This document shows, piece by piece, positions 12,550 through 21,440 of a stretch of 64,000 nucleotides of DNA. The translations under genes were made by a program, and so were the position numbers. Positions within the stretch are counted from its first letter, which is position 1, and each line of letters opens with the position of its first letter. Source of the stretch: Anaspis maculata (taxonomy: Eukaryota; Arthropoda; Insecta; Coleoptera; Scraptiidae); contig OX421962.1 of NCBI GenBank assembly GCA_949128115.1, positions 99,230,836-99,294,835 on the forward strand. Reading direction: 5' to 3'. The notes under the pieces were generated by a model, which saw only the letters and a program-made list of their open reading frames with translations, had not been told where the DNA came from and made no database searches.

Positions 12550-14830
12550 TAATTATTCTATCAGTAAGTATAGAGAAAAAATGGAGGCGATTTGGATGAA
12601 TCTATACAAAATAAAAAAGAGAGAAGCCAGAATGAACGCGGAGATAGACGGGAACGACGGGATACAGAAGTAAATAACAGCGAATAAGTTGGAGAACGAG
12701 AGCATGAAGAAGGAAAATGGAATACTGAAAGAGATGACAGGGGCACGGCGCAAGATAAGGTCGAATAAAAAGAGATGTATTGAAGAGAAGTTGACCACAC
12801 ATGGAGTTGAGGGAGAGACTGAGGAGGATGGAAAAAATCTTAGCGGAGAAGATCCACGCAATAATCAAAATAATCGAAGTGAAGGCAGATGCGGAAAGAG
12901 GACGTGAGAAGACTAGGAAAGCTAGGCGATAAACAGATGAGGCCAGGCTGAACGATATCAAGAGAAATGAAAAACAACGAATCCTGCATTTCGCTAACCA
13001 ACTAAAAGGAAGGAACATATACATCGACGAAGACTACCAACAAAAGTGCAGAAGAAACGAAAAATTCTTATTAGGCACAAGATACAACTTGCGGAACATG
13101 ACGATACCAGGGCTAGTGAACGGAGAAAGGATGGAACTGGAGACGACACAAGCAACAGGAAGCGAAAGAAAAAATTTAGCCTAAGATCACCAGAAAATGA
13201 AGGAAGGGAAAAGAAGAATTTCAAACTTAATTTAAAAAAACTGACGATGGACAGAGCAAAAACGAAGAATGAACAAAGAAATACTCAAAAAACGAAGACA
13301 AATATTGCAGTGAAAAGAAGAAGAACAATAAAAAATTGTAGCAGAAATCGCTGTATCGATAACGAAGTTTTCATGGCATGTGTTTGGAAAAGCAAGGAAA
13401 GAAGGAAGCTTGTGGGAATACGTGAAAAAGTTCATTATAACGAGAATTTTGTGGAAATGAGCGAAGGATAAGAACTGAGAGACCACCGCGAGAATTTCAT
13501 CGGAAGAATTCAAATGGAAATACAAAGAGGCAGTAAGGGGAAGAGAAGAAGGTAGAGCGAAGGGTGAAATAATAATGGAAGTGAGAAGAAGGATTGAATG
13601 GACGAAAACTGTCAACACCAAATCTGATGGAGAGAACTGCGAAGATCGGACAGATAACATCGGACATTTGGATAATAATGTTTCTCTACAGCACGAGCAC
13701 GAAGAAGCTGAGAGAGATAGAACAAAGAATAAATGGAACAGGGGAAAGACGCTTTGGTAAGGAGACGACCGTAATGCAAGAACAAGGGATGAAGAAGAAG
13801 GATTCCACAACTGGACAAAAGAAAAGAAAGCCAGTCGAAGATATGACTGAAAGCAACGGAAAAAAACGACTTTTAGAGGTCGAAAGGTAGGAGACTGCAC
13901 GGAAATGGAACGAGAGATGAAGAAAAAGTTTACACGTTTATCAAAAGCAATGAAGCAACCACAATCGATTATGCAGAAGCAAAGGAACAAGCAATCGAAG
14001 AAGTGGGAACATTTCGAGTTTGGGACAGAGCGAGATAGAACCAGCTACCAACGAAATTGGAACAGAAATATAAGTAGAAACAAATGAGAAAGTGCAAAGG
14101 GCGATGAAGGTGAGAAGAGATAAGATGTATAAATATATACTACTGACACAAGAAGGATGAACCAAGCTACCAGAGATATGACGGCAAAAGAAGCGAACTT
14201 ACGGGAAGGAACAATAATAATCGAAAAGATGCAGGAAGCTTTAGACAAATACACAAAAGCTAGGAGAAAAAAAAGGAAAAAGTGAACAAAGACAAGCAGA
14301 AAGAACAGAGGAAGAAAAAAAGGAGATCAGAAATGTGAAACACGAAATGAGGCCTGGAAACAAATGAACTATGATAGAATAGAATCTTGGAAAGTAGACA
14401 AGAGAATAACAATAAGTTGATGGGAGGAGTACTTAATGGAATCACTTGGTGGAACGAAACGATACGACGGCGAAGTAAAGGAAGTCAAACAAGCAAGTAC
14501 AATAATAATACGAAGGAAGGATGGAAAAAAAAGTCTCGAAACCAGTACAAAAATAAAAAAAGCGAGAAGCGATGAAGATGAAACAGAGAACGGAGTATGG
14601 ATCCATGGCACGGGAAAAGTGACAGAAAGGCTGGATGTGATACTGAAAGAAGTGTGGATGAGTAAAGGATTCTTGAGGCAATGGAGGGAGGCAGTGATCT
14701 TACCCATTCACAAAAAAGCAGATGAACAAGAGGTGACAGTTTATCAAAGAATCAATCCGCTGAGCATGGTGTACAAAGTGTACACATCGAGGTACGCATG
14801 GCTGCAGAAGAAACGATCATAAAGGAAAAT
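12550..14830 (+). mobile_element. Decayed, purine-rich non-LTR retrotransposon (RT start present)
   Basis: The plus strand is strongly GA-rich throughout. Near 13008-13110 a frame reads NIYIDEDYQQKC, like the conserved block before the catalytic region in some arthropod non-LTR elements. At about 14425-14470 EEYLMESLGGTKR matches the usual W-x-x-Y-F-x-x-L-L-G-G block before the RT. At 14640-14790 the frame contains WREAVILPIHKK and YKVYTSR, the classic non-LTR RT start (W-x-x-x-x-I-x-P-I-x-K-K). The catalytic Y-A-D-D region is missing, so the element is truncated in RT. Stops and frameshifts are frequent. The 252-codon minus-strand frame at 13232-13990 is a by-product of the purine bias. Confidence 0.8.
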
Positions 14831-15125
14831 AAAGGAACAAAAGGTGATGAAGACTATTGAAAAAACTTTGAGATGACGCGTCGCCCCTCCCGAATTGTCA
14901 GTTGAATTTTTTCAAGGGATTGTCACCTTATGAAATATCACAGTTGAATATTGATAGCACTTGAACATCCCAAACTTGAAAGCACAATCAGAAGAAAAAT
15001 CAGCCAACCTGAGCCTTCTCTAAAAAGCAAGGTGAAGGTCGAAAGCCCAGTTCTTGTGTTTCCGTTAGGCCACCCTGTATTGTATCACACTACTACGTGA
15101 TCACAAAGTGACAACGGACAATAAC
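14831..15125. other. No gene recognised
   Basis: AT-rich DNA with a CCACCCTGTATTG motif near 15070, similar to transposon ends elsewhere in the window but without a visible partner. Confidence 0.4.
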
Positions 15126-15371
15126 TATAGACCATTTCCACTGACGTCACGCAGCTCCGTCTTGAACAGCTGATTCGGGGCAACGTCAGTCAGATCTGTG
15201 TTTTCTGTCACGGTGTCACGGAGCACGTGGGCTACGTCAGTCATGTGCGTCAGTCAGATTGGTAGTATGTCAATCTGTCAGTCAGTGTATAACCTCCTTG
15301 GTCGTGTTTGACGTTGCCCCGAATCAGCCGGTCGACACGTGCTTGTGACGTCATGTGGAAATAGTCTATTA
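15126..15371. mobile_element. MITE with ~60-bp terminal inverted repeats
   Basis: Left end TATAGACCATTTCC, right end GGAAATAGTCTATTA. Inside both ends are GACGTCAC or GTGACGTC blocks, and then GATTCGGGGCAACGTCA against TGACGTTGCCCCGAATC. The inverted repeats cover roughly 60 nt each; the core carries several CAGTCAG repeats. The target duplication cannot be settled because the flanks are AT-rich. Non-coding. Confidence 0.8.
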
Positions 15372-15411
15372 TAAAAAAAGACGCAAAAAGCAAAATGAAG
15401 AATTGGTTCTT

Positions 15412-15555
15412 ATGAAAAGCGAGTTTTTCCTGCTACACATGAGGCTATACTTAACGTGTGTTATATGTTGCACCACCTGTGTTCACATTCCAGAGAGATG
15501 CTATTCAGTACTAACAGAAACTGTAGCCTGTAGCATTATAAGATACCTACCATAA
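15412..15555 (+). CDS. Possible small Cys-rich peptide ORF (47 aa), doubtful
   Basis: An ATG-initiated frame of 47 codons begins with a hydrophobic, cysteine-containing stretch (LYLTCVICCTTC) and ends at TAA. It could encode a secreted peptide or a first exon, and it lies just upstream of the small-gene group. Nothing else supports it: no poly(A) signal nearby, no similarity, and an upstream edge close to a MITE. Chance is a good explanation. Confidence 0.15.
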   Translation: MKSEFFLLHMRLYLTCVICCTTCVHIPERCYSVLTETVACSIIRYLP

Positions 15556-16288
15556 TATACAGTTTTGGCGAGCCACAATCTCTGTAAAACAGTTCCTGCA
15601 AATCCGTCGGAACGACATGTCATGCAGAATGTAAAAGACGCTTTTATCTGGGATTTCATACGCCAAAAACGGTCCTCTGGCAACACGAACCCAATTTTCC
15701 ACCGCATCCAACAACTCCGGGTTTTAATGTGTTCTCCGGCGAAAAAACAACACCCGGAGTCGTCCGGACAGAGAGAGGACTTGCTAATTTCATCAAAAAT
15801 TATGTATACCGCCCGCTCTCTGCGGCTGAAAATAAGCCGACATGCAAGAAGTAGCTCAACCGAGCTTTGCCCGTAATTATGCCGTAGCAATTACTCCTGG
15901 CAACACAGCCGCCAGTTAAAGACGTGTTACGTTAAAATGTCATTCAATTTGGCCGTAATGAGTGTAGTCTGCATTTAGAGCGCCGCGCACATAATTTTCT
16001 CGTTCGTTATTTCTTTCATATTTGAGTCGTTTGCGACATTCAAGTTGAAAAGTAAAAAAAGTACAGAGGCTGTCTTTCAACAAGCAGACTGAAAACGTCT
16101 TTGTTATTGACTCCGTTATCTGAATTATCGCTCGCCAAGTGACTCAAGTGTCTAGGCTCACTGGACACAGAGATTTTCGTTCTGATGAGAATGGATGAAA
16201 GCAAAATGAGTGCGTGTTTTAGCCAAGTCACTTTCCCCTACTATAAACTTCAGCAGCTACACAAAACAATTCAGCTTTTTCCATCATA
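15556..16288. other. Non-coding upstream region of the acidic-protein gene
   Basis: 15560-15900 has overlapping frames on both strands (15501-15890 minus, 129 codons; 15565-15876 plus, 103 codons) but no recognised domain. It contains several homeodomain-like TAATTA cores near 15870-15890. A possible TATA box (CTATAAAC) sits near 16240, about 50 nt before the first candidate ATG of the next gene, and would suit a promoter. Confidence 0.35.
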
Positions 16289-16498
16289 ATGGTATCTTCA
16301 TTACTTTTTTCACTGTACAAGTATTTACTAATATCGTAGAATGATTTTGATTGCAGTGCACTGGTGGAATTGGGAGTGACCATTGCAGCTTGTGCGAATG
16401 TGGAGCATCATACTAAACATATTTCAACGGTAACGTAAGTAGCAAGTTTGTATATAATGGCTTCCTTTTCGATAAGTACAGCGTCTATTGTTTTCAAG
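16289..16498 (+). other. Candidate 5' exons of the acidic-protein gene (16289-16320, 16357-16434)
   Basis: ATG at 16289 starts a 32-nt exon ending before GTATTT (16321). A 36-nt intron would end in TTGCAG (16356). The second exon (16357-16434) ends before a perfect GTAAGT donor. The joined frame stays open and is hydrophobic (MVSSLLFSLY, then VELGVTIAACAN), like a signal peptide or membrane segment. The next acceptor with a good pyrimidine tract (TTTTCAAG, 16498) would continue the frame to a stop near 16593, giving a 68-aa peptide that overlaps the acidic ORF in another frame. A weaker acceptor at 16524 would instead fuse it in frame with the acidic ORF. Splice choice is inference. A 36-nt intron is very short. 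Confidence 0.4.
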
Positions 16499-16531
16499 AT
16501 CGGCAGTGACCCAAGGCACTAGAGCTACATC

Positions 16532-16912
16532 ATGCCACAACAAGACGATCGTATGGAAATATTGCTACGTGCCGAAGAAGATTGGCGTGATTTAGGCACC
16601 CGGACTGATGACGATGGCAGTACTGATGATGAAGATATTAACGACGATCGTATCAAATGGGCAGATCTTCATCAGTTAGCCCGGTATTTGGTTGAATTCG
16701 ATGGTGTCGGAGAGATGGCCCCAGCAGAAAACGAAGAGGAAAACGGAGGAGAAGAAGAAGGAGACGAAGACGAAGAAGAAGACGGAGAACAAGAAGAACA
16801 GCAAGAAGATAATCAAGAAGAGGAACAAGAACAAGGAGACGAAGAAGACGAAGATGCTTTTATGATAGAAGAAGAAGAAGAAATCTTTGAAGAAATGTCT
16901 GCAGCCGGATAG
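16532..16912 (+). CDS. Small, highly acidic protein (126 aa), function unknown
   Basis: Single open frame ATG to TAG with a clear AATAAA 90 nt downstream. Residues 1-70 are non-repetitive and look like real coding sequence (LLRAEEDWRDLG, KWADLHQLARYLVEFDG). Residues 71-121 are an almost uninterrupted Glu/Asp/Gln tract, encoded partly by GAA/GAG/GAC triplet runs. There is no membrane segment within this frame and no recognised domain. An in-frame TAG sits just upstream (16520-16522), so the start is either this ATG or a splice entering between 16523 and 16531. Acidic tails occur in histone- or nucleic-acid-binding proteins, but nothing specific points there. It leads the small-gene group on the same strand. 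Confidence 0.6.
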   Translation: MPQQDDRMEILLRAEEDWRDLGTRTDDDGSTDDEDINDDRIKWADLHQLARYLVEFDGVGEMAPAENEEENGGEEEGDEDEEEDGEQEEQQEDNQEEEQEQGDEEDEDAFMIEEEEEIFEEMSAAG

Positions 16913-17001
16913 TGAATATCTAAACCCAATGTCTACAGTGTTTTAATCACGTTTTTGACGTACATTTTGATATATTTCTACAATTTTTTACCACACCGAT
17001 A

Positions 17002-17007
17002 AATAAA
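17002..17007 (+). terminator. Poly(A) signal of the acidic-protein gene
   Basis: AATAAA about 90 nt after the TAG stop, in an AT-rich 3' end. Confidence 0.55.
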
Positions 17008-17153
17008 ATACGTGAACAATTCCATACTTATTCAAATATTTGAACCAAATATACCATACAAATAGTAATTATTAAGCCTCGACAAAAAAGTTATCTTTAG
17101 TTTTTAGAGCACGTTTTTCTGGTAGTATTCCAGAACAGCCCAATCGAGACAAC

Positions 17154-17403
17154 ATGGGCGCAAAAGACCTAGCAACTTTCATCATAGGCATCGTGAGCAT
17201 AGTTTTATTGTGGGGAATTATATGGATGTGTTACGCAGGTAAAATAAAATAGTTGTTTTATATTGTGAAATCAATTTGTTTTTGCAGAACTTGCGGAGAA
17301 GGCTCGAATAGAGAGGTGGATGAGCTATGAAGACCAGCCTTCAGGAACGTACCATCCCAAGATGTCCTTCTATTTGCAGTATCTGATGTCAACGGAAAAA
17401 TGA
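17154..17403 (+). CDS. Two-exon transmembrane microprotein 1 (66 aa)
   Basis: Exon 1 is 17154-17238 (85 nt), the intron is 17239-17287 (49 nt, GTAAAA to TTTTTGCAG, phase 1), and exon 2 is 17288-17403 with TGA. Residues 7-26 form a single hydrophobic helix (ATFIIGIVSIVLLWGIIW) followed by C26. After the intron comes a basic, amphipathic tail (EKARIERWMSYED) with YLQ near the end. The paralogue at 21030-21381 has the same 85-nt first exon, the same intron phase and identical residues at L18, L19, G21, W24, C26, K33, A34 and R35. Likely a single-pass membrane peptide or one with an uncleaved signal anchor. No known family recognised. A 75-codon frame overlaps its stop. Confidence 0.75.
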
Positions 17404-17627
17404 CCATAACAAATCAACAGACAGCAAAACAGCGATGTAAAGGAACAAACGAACTACAAAAAGCTGAAATAAAAAGACAATCACCGAAACAAGGGATGAG
17501 CAAATCGCAGCTTTTTACTTATGACCGGCATGGTCAATATTTCCAAGTTTTTAAAAAAGAAACCGATATTAGCAACTTGGTCCCGGCTTCATATTATATT
17601 TATGTAATTATATTTCTCAATTTTTAA
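17400..17627 (+). other. Open frame overlapping the microprotein 1 stop (ATGA)
   Basis: A 75-codon frame begins with the ATG that shares bases with the microprotein stop and runs, rich in Lys and Gln, to 17627. A one-base shift would turn it into a long basic tail, similar in character to the C-terminus of the 97-aa paralogue. It may be ordinary 3' UTR, a recent truncation of the gene, or a base error. No poly(A) signal of canonical form follows closely. Confidence 0.25.
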
Positions 17628-17929
17628 ATAAGAACGATCTTGATAACTTTTAGTCTTTCAATTGCCTAGTGGTACATGAGGATGTGGTGCCTTGAACCTA
17701 ACCAATAGTGAACATACTACCACAAGTGAAATTTTGGCAGGTGTGATAAAATAGTGAGACATCCGCTAGGTACTATTTGGTATGAATGGCTCTTCTTCTG
17801 AGATGTGTCCTATAATCTGAAAATAGGTGACGACATAGCGTGTTCCGAAGCCAGATGCTAGGATAGATCGACAAAATAAATACCAAGCAGGATACCTACT
17901 AAGTATTTAAGTTTTATATATATTTCAAA
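17628..17929. other. No feature recognised
   Basis: AT-rich spacer after microprotein 1. Confidence 0.5.
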
Positions 17930-18115
17930 CTTGTAGTGTATCCATTTGGTCACGGCACCATTTTGTCGTGTATCCTGGTCATGACATCATTTCTGTAGTG
18001 TAACGTAGTTTATCCTGGTCACGGCACCACTCTGTAGTGTTTCATCCTTGTCTTGGCCCATTGGTGTAATGTACCCATGGTCACGGCATCACTCTGTAGT
18101 GTACCCCCTTTTCGA
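17930..18115. repeat. Tandem repeat, ~50-bp unit with GGTCACGGCACCA
   Basis: About four diverged units built on TGTAGTGTATCC, then TGGTCACGGCACCA. Non-coding. Confidence 0.75.
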
Positions 18116-18182
18116 TGTCTGGCAGTGATCGTCGTTATCTCTTCCCTTCCCCACGTCGTTTACATTTTTCCTACATTGTGTT

Positions 18183-18409
18183 GAGTTCTTACTCGAGATG
18201 AGAAAAAAAAAAATTGTTTTTCTCCTTATAGGCGCACATTGGCCATAGGAGTTTTGCCTTTATTTACTCAGTACAATAATAGTGAAAAATTGCAAATTAG
18301 ACAACACAGACATCCAGACTTCTTCCGGGAATCGAACCCGGGGCTCTCGTGGCCGCAGGCAGCCACACAACCACCTGCGCCACGGGGCGAGTTCTTACTC
18401 GAGATGAGA
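18183..18409 (-). mobile_element. tRNA-derived SINE with 21-bp target duplication
   Basis: Identical 21-bp sequences (core TTCTTACTCGAGATGAG) at 18183-18203 and 18389-18409 flank a 185-bp insert. Read on the minus strand, the insert starts with a tRNA-like head: A box TGGCGCAGGTGG (18371-18382) and B box GGTTCGATTCC (18328-18338), with a good T-arm. The acceptor ends do not pair, so it is not a functional tRNA. The body continues to about 18204 and ends in a T-rich tail on that strand. The two boxes are the internal RNA polymerase III promoter. Intact target duplications suggest a fairly recent insertion between the microprotein genes. Confidence 0.85.
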
Positions 18410-19019
18410 ATGTGTCGTTGGGGATGAGGTTTGATTCTTGAATGAAACGCGATTGAAATGCAAGCAAAATGAATGTTTATTGGAAATCGATTGCAAAGTT
18501 TCAAATGAATTTGTTTCATTTCTCAAAACACCTCACCACAGGAAATTGACAGTGATAAAAATGACACAACATAAATGAAGAACAACAAAACACAAACAAG
18601 AATGATCATTACAGATTATTTAGACAATGCAGGAATTTACAACAATGAAATGAACACAAAATCAGATTAGCAAAACAAAACAAGAGATCATGAAACATGG
18701 CAAACTGTCAATTTAATCGCAAAGGAAAAGTGACGTACTCGCTGACAGGCACACATGAGAAGAACACGTCAAAGAAACCCATGCGTATAGCCTGGTTGAT
18801 TGCTGAAAAATCCCTTCCCAAATGATCTGAATAAAAGACAAGTGTGAATGAGTCATGATGAAATCACAGAGAAGTCACTCCAGTGATGCATTGATCAAGT
18901 CAGCGTGAAGCGGTGCTTGAACCTTTTTGAAACGTTTGTTTCGTTTACAAGTTATTTACGTAACAACAAAAGGAAACTTCACGCCCAGCAATTAATGTTA
19001 CAATTTACAAACAAAAGAA
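18410..19019. other. No gene recognised
   Basis: A-rich DNA rich in ACAAAA and AATGAA words. No frame or repeat of note. Confidence 0.5.
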
Positions 19020-19265
19020 GTCAAACTGATAGATAGATAAACAATAAAAAAAACGATCGGTAAATAAGTACATAAATCAGTGAAAAACAAATGATAAGTA
19101 AACAAGTGGATAAATCAGCAAGAAACAAATGATCCGTAAACAAGTGGATAAATCAGCAAGAAACAAATGATAAATAATGGTGTAGGTAAATCAACAAGGA
19201 ACAAATAAGAGATAAATAGGTAGATAAATAAACAAGAGACAGGTGAGAGATAAATAAGTAGAGAA
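19020..19265. repeat. AT-rich tandem repeat, ~40-bp unit
   Basis: Six or so copies of a unit reading GATAAATCAGCAAGAAACAA followed by ATGATAAGTAAACAAG. Two central copies (about 19095-19170) are almost identical; the outer ones are diverged. Confidence 0.8.
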
Positions 19266-19800
19266 GTTGGGGTTGGTCATACTCTTTGTAAGCAATTGGA
19301 AGGAAGAAGTATCTAGAACGCATTCGCCCAAAATTCCCCAGAAGTTACCCATCACAAACCCCACAGATACATACATACATTCAAAACAGAGCAATGGTTA
19401 GTAAACAGTAATCACATACAAGAAATGACAGTAAATACAAGAAAATCGACTCGAGCCAACCTGTGGCTCTCTCTTCGTCGTTATACATAATTTCCCCCCC
19501 AAATAAGAAAAGGTTAGTAGATTCAACAAGGCAGATTCATACGAGCAGGTGGAACCCCCCCCAGGACACGGACAATGAACAATGAAATGTGAATGAATCA
19601 TAAAAAGTACTGTTCTCCACTTAGCGGCTGATTTGGGGCGTAGCAGAGTTTCTTTTTGTCAACTCACTGTTTGTGACGTAACTTGTGGAAAAGAAACAAT
19701 TAATGAAACCTCGGAGTACGCGCAATAGCGCGGCCTTGAGATAAGGTCATGAGTGCGCAAAAAGCACACCCACTTCGGATTTACGGAATTTGCCTTCAAT
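19266..19800. other. Intergenic
   Basis: No gene recognised. A CG-richer stretch near 19700-19745 precedes the possible exon. Confidence 0.4.
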
Positions 19801-20040
19801 ATTAAGATCATTTGGGAGTATATAAATTACACAACATTCAAAGCAGTGCGAAGCAACTTGATTTCAAAGGGGAAAAACTGCGGTTTATGCAAGCCCATTG
19901 ATAACAAAGAGAACAAAGAATTTTGGATTATGTACAATAATTTCGCGGGCAAAATAAGTATCGAAATGCATGATTTGGTGGGTGGGTGGAAGCCAGAATT
20001 ACAATACAATAATCAAAGAAAGACCGACCTTAAATTGTAA
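19801..20040 (+). CDS. Possible terminal exon related to the microprotein family
   Basis: An open frame lacking its own early ATG runs to TAA at 20040. If an acceptor at ATTAAG (19806) is used, the exon would encode about 77 residues. It contains TFKAVRS, C at two positions, and EFWIMYNNFAGK followed by EMHD. These can be lined up with FGKARS, EFTDYLQMKAAGK and KMGD of the 97-aa microprotein. I could not find a matching first exon upstream, and the pyrimidine tract is weak. It may be a lone exon of a broken copy, or chance. Confidence 0.3.
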   Translation: MKIIWEYINYTTFKAVRSNLISKGKNCGLCKPIDNKENKEFWIMYNNFAGKISIEMHDLVGGWKPELQYNNQRKTDLKL

Positions 20041-20470
20041 AAACGACGCATTCTCGATGCACCGAAACGTTCACGTCTTCGTAACAACAGCTGACCCTCT
20101 TCTCTCCTGTCTGCCCGCGGCTGCCGCTCGGCCGGCTCGCCCAGCGCAGCGCCATCTCCCTCTCCCATCGGCAAACGCTACGAACGTCAACGACCGTACC
20201 TACTTCAGGTACCAACGTACAAACAAAACAAAGGGGGAATACCACAAACTTGATACAAAAAAAAAATCAAGAGTCTCATCGAAAACTTTCCGTCATTCAT
20301 CTGTTAGGTGCAAATACATGTTGCATTTGCCTAATGAATCAATCGAGCAGCACAAAAATTCCGCAAGAAATTCTCCCACATTTTCAACATCTGCCAGCTT
20401 TAAGGCTCTGTTCTGGTCTTCCTCCTCTACTCTACAATAACGCTGGGGACGAAAATCACATAAATAGAAA
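20041..20470. other. Possible promoter region with GC-rich patch
   Basis: 20080-20180 is GC-rich (TGCCGCTCGGCCGGCTCGCC), unusual here. The long frame 19970-20440 crosses it but has no recognised domain. Confidence 0.3.
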
Positions 20471-20802
20471 CTGAATTCAAACACATTACATCATCAGCAT
20501 TTATATACTTGGAGCAACTTTAGGCATTGGTTTGACATGCTTAATTTTTGTATAAGGTTCTGAAGGTGAGATGCCATTTCCTTTTGAAGTAGTACATATT
20601 ATTTTTCTTATTTTTTCAAGTCTTTGGACATCTACGGAAGAGGGGAGCACTGCCCATGTCCTGCAGTGTTATCTACGTGGGTTTAGGAAAACTATATTCA
20701 ACAAAGAAAAAACTGACGAGGACTCGAAGACAGACAACAGCAAAGCCAAAAAGAAGCAAAATGCAAAATGTTTCGCCTATTCATTTTCCTATGAATCTGT
20801 GA
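20471..20802 (+). pseudogene. Degraded paralogue of the two-exon microproteins
   Basis: 20471-20550 resembles the first exon of the 97-aa gene: the start region CTGAATTCAAAC against ATGAATCCAAAG, then a hydrophobic segment (ISIYILGATLGIGLTCLIF). The donor reads TTTTTGTATAAG where the relatives have TTTG/GTAATA, as if one G were lost. A pyrimidine-rich acceptor (TTATTTTTTCAAG) ends at 20620. In phase 1 the second exon reads FGHLRKRG, then SCSVIYVGL, alignable with FGKARSRN and CSTYRYVDL, and stops at 20802. Lesions: start codon changed, a frameshift in exon 1, donor damaged. A rival frame 20571-20894 (107 codons, ATG in the intron) is also open. Confidence 0.45.
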
Positions 20803-21029
20803 TACATTACTCAAAAATGCTCAGGGAAAAACTGAAAATAAAGCAAATTTCATATAAAATAAATTATTTGTATATATTTATCAAAAATTGTTAGTAGACA
20901 AAGTCTCGTTTTCCTTTTTTCCACACAGCAAATTTTTTAGCCGAACGTTATCTACACTAGCGTTCTGTTTTTGTACTTGGTATTTCTTCGGCGTATAATA
21001 TCATTTTTATCAAGAACTTTCAGCACAAA

Positions 21030-21381
21030 ATGAATCCAAAGACGTCGGCAATAATCGCATCAGTAACTGTGGGCCTCACATTATTGTGTGGAGCTCTGTG
21101 GAACTGCTGCTTTGGTAATAAAGTCGACGGGTTATCTCCTTTATAATCTTCAAAACGACCGTTTTGTTTCAGATTCATTCGGAAAGGCACGAAGCAGAAA
21201 TGTACCAGGGTGTAGCACTTATAGATATGTGGATCTGCCAGGAGAAGCTATCGGAGAATTTACAGATTATTTACAAATGAAAGCTGCTGGAAAATTAGCA
21301 AAAATGGGGGACATTCGCGGAGTGAGAGTACCAATTCGGAAAAATAAACATCAAGAAAATGCAACTCAAAAACCTCAATGA
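21030..21381 (+). CDS. Two-exon transmembrane microprotein 2 (97 aa)
   Basis: Exon 1 is 21030-21114 (85 nt), the intron is 21115-21172 (58 nt, GTAATA to TTTGTTTCAG, phase 1), and exon 2 is 21173-21381 with TGA. Residues 6-24 are one hydrophobic helix (SAIIASVTVGLTLLCGALW), then CC at 26-27. The C-terminal two thirds are hydrophilic: FGKARSRN, a CSTYRYVDLPGE segment, EFTDYLQMKAAGKLAKMGD and a basic end. AATAAA follows 54 nt after the stop. It is the paralogue of 17154-17403. The unspliced frame from 21088 reads through the intron and gives a false N-terminus. Topology is probably single-pass. Function and family unknown. Confidence 0.78.
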
Positions 21382-21434
21382 TTCATCCCCACTCTTAACT
21401 CGATTTCAATTTTACATAAATTAGTTCATTTTAA

Positions 21435-21440
21435 AATAAA
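21435..21440 (+). terminator. Poly(A) signal of microprotein 2
   Basis: AATAAA in TTTTAAAATAAAACAATAG, well placed after the TGA at 21381. Confidence 0.65.

Noticed and set aside
13232..13990. 252-codon minus-strand frame
   Set aside because: Ser/Phe/Leu-rich complement of a purine-rich retroelement whose real coding strand is plus. Stop codons are rare there because of the bias.
15501..15890. 129-codon minus-strand frame opposite a 103-codon plus frame
   Set aside because: No ATG-supported gene model, domain or poly(A) signal. Overlapping frames on both strands point to base composition.
18318..18388. Minus-strand tRNA gene
   Set aside because: A and B boxes and T-arm are present, but the acceptor ends do not pair and the block sits inside a SINE with target duplications.
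21088..21381. Single-exon 97-codon frame (non-ATG start)
   Set aside because: It reads through a clean GT-AG intron. The spliced model from 21030 also gives 97 residues and matches the paralogue.
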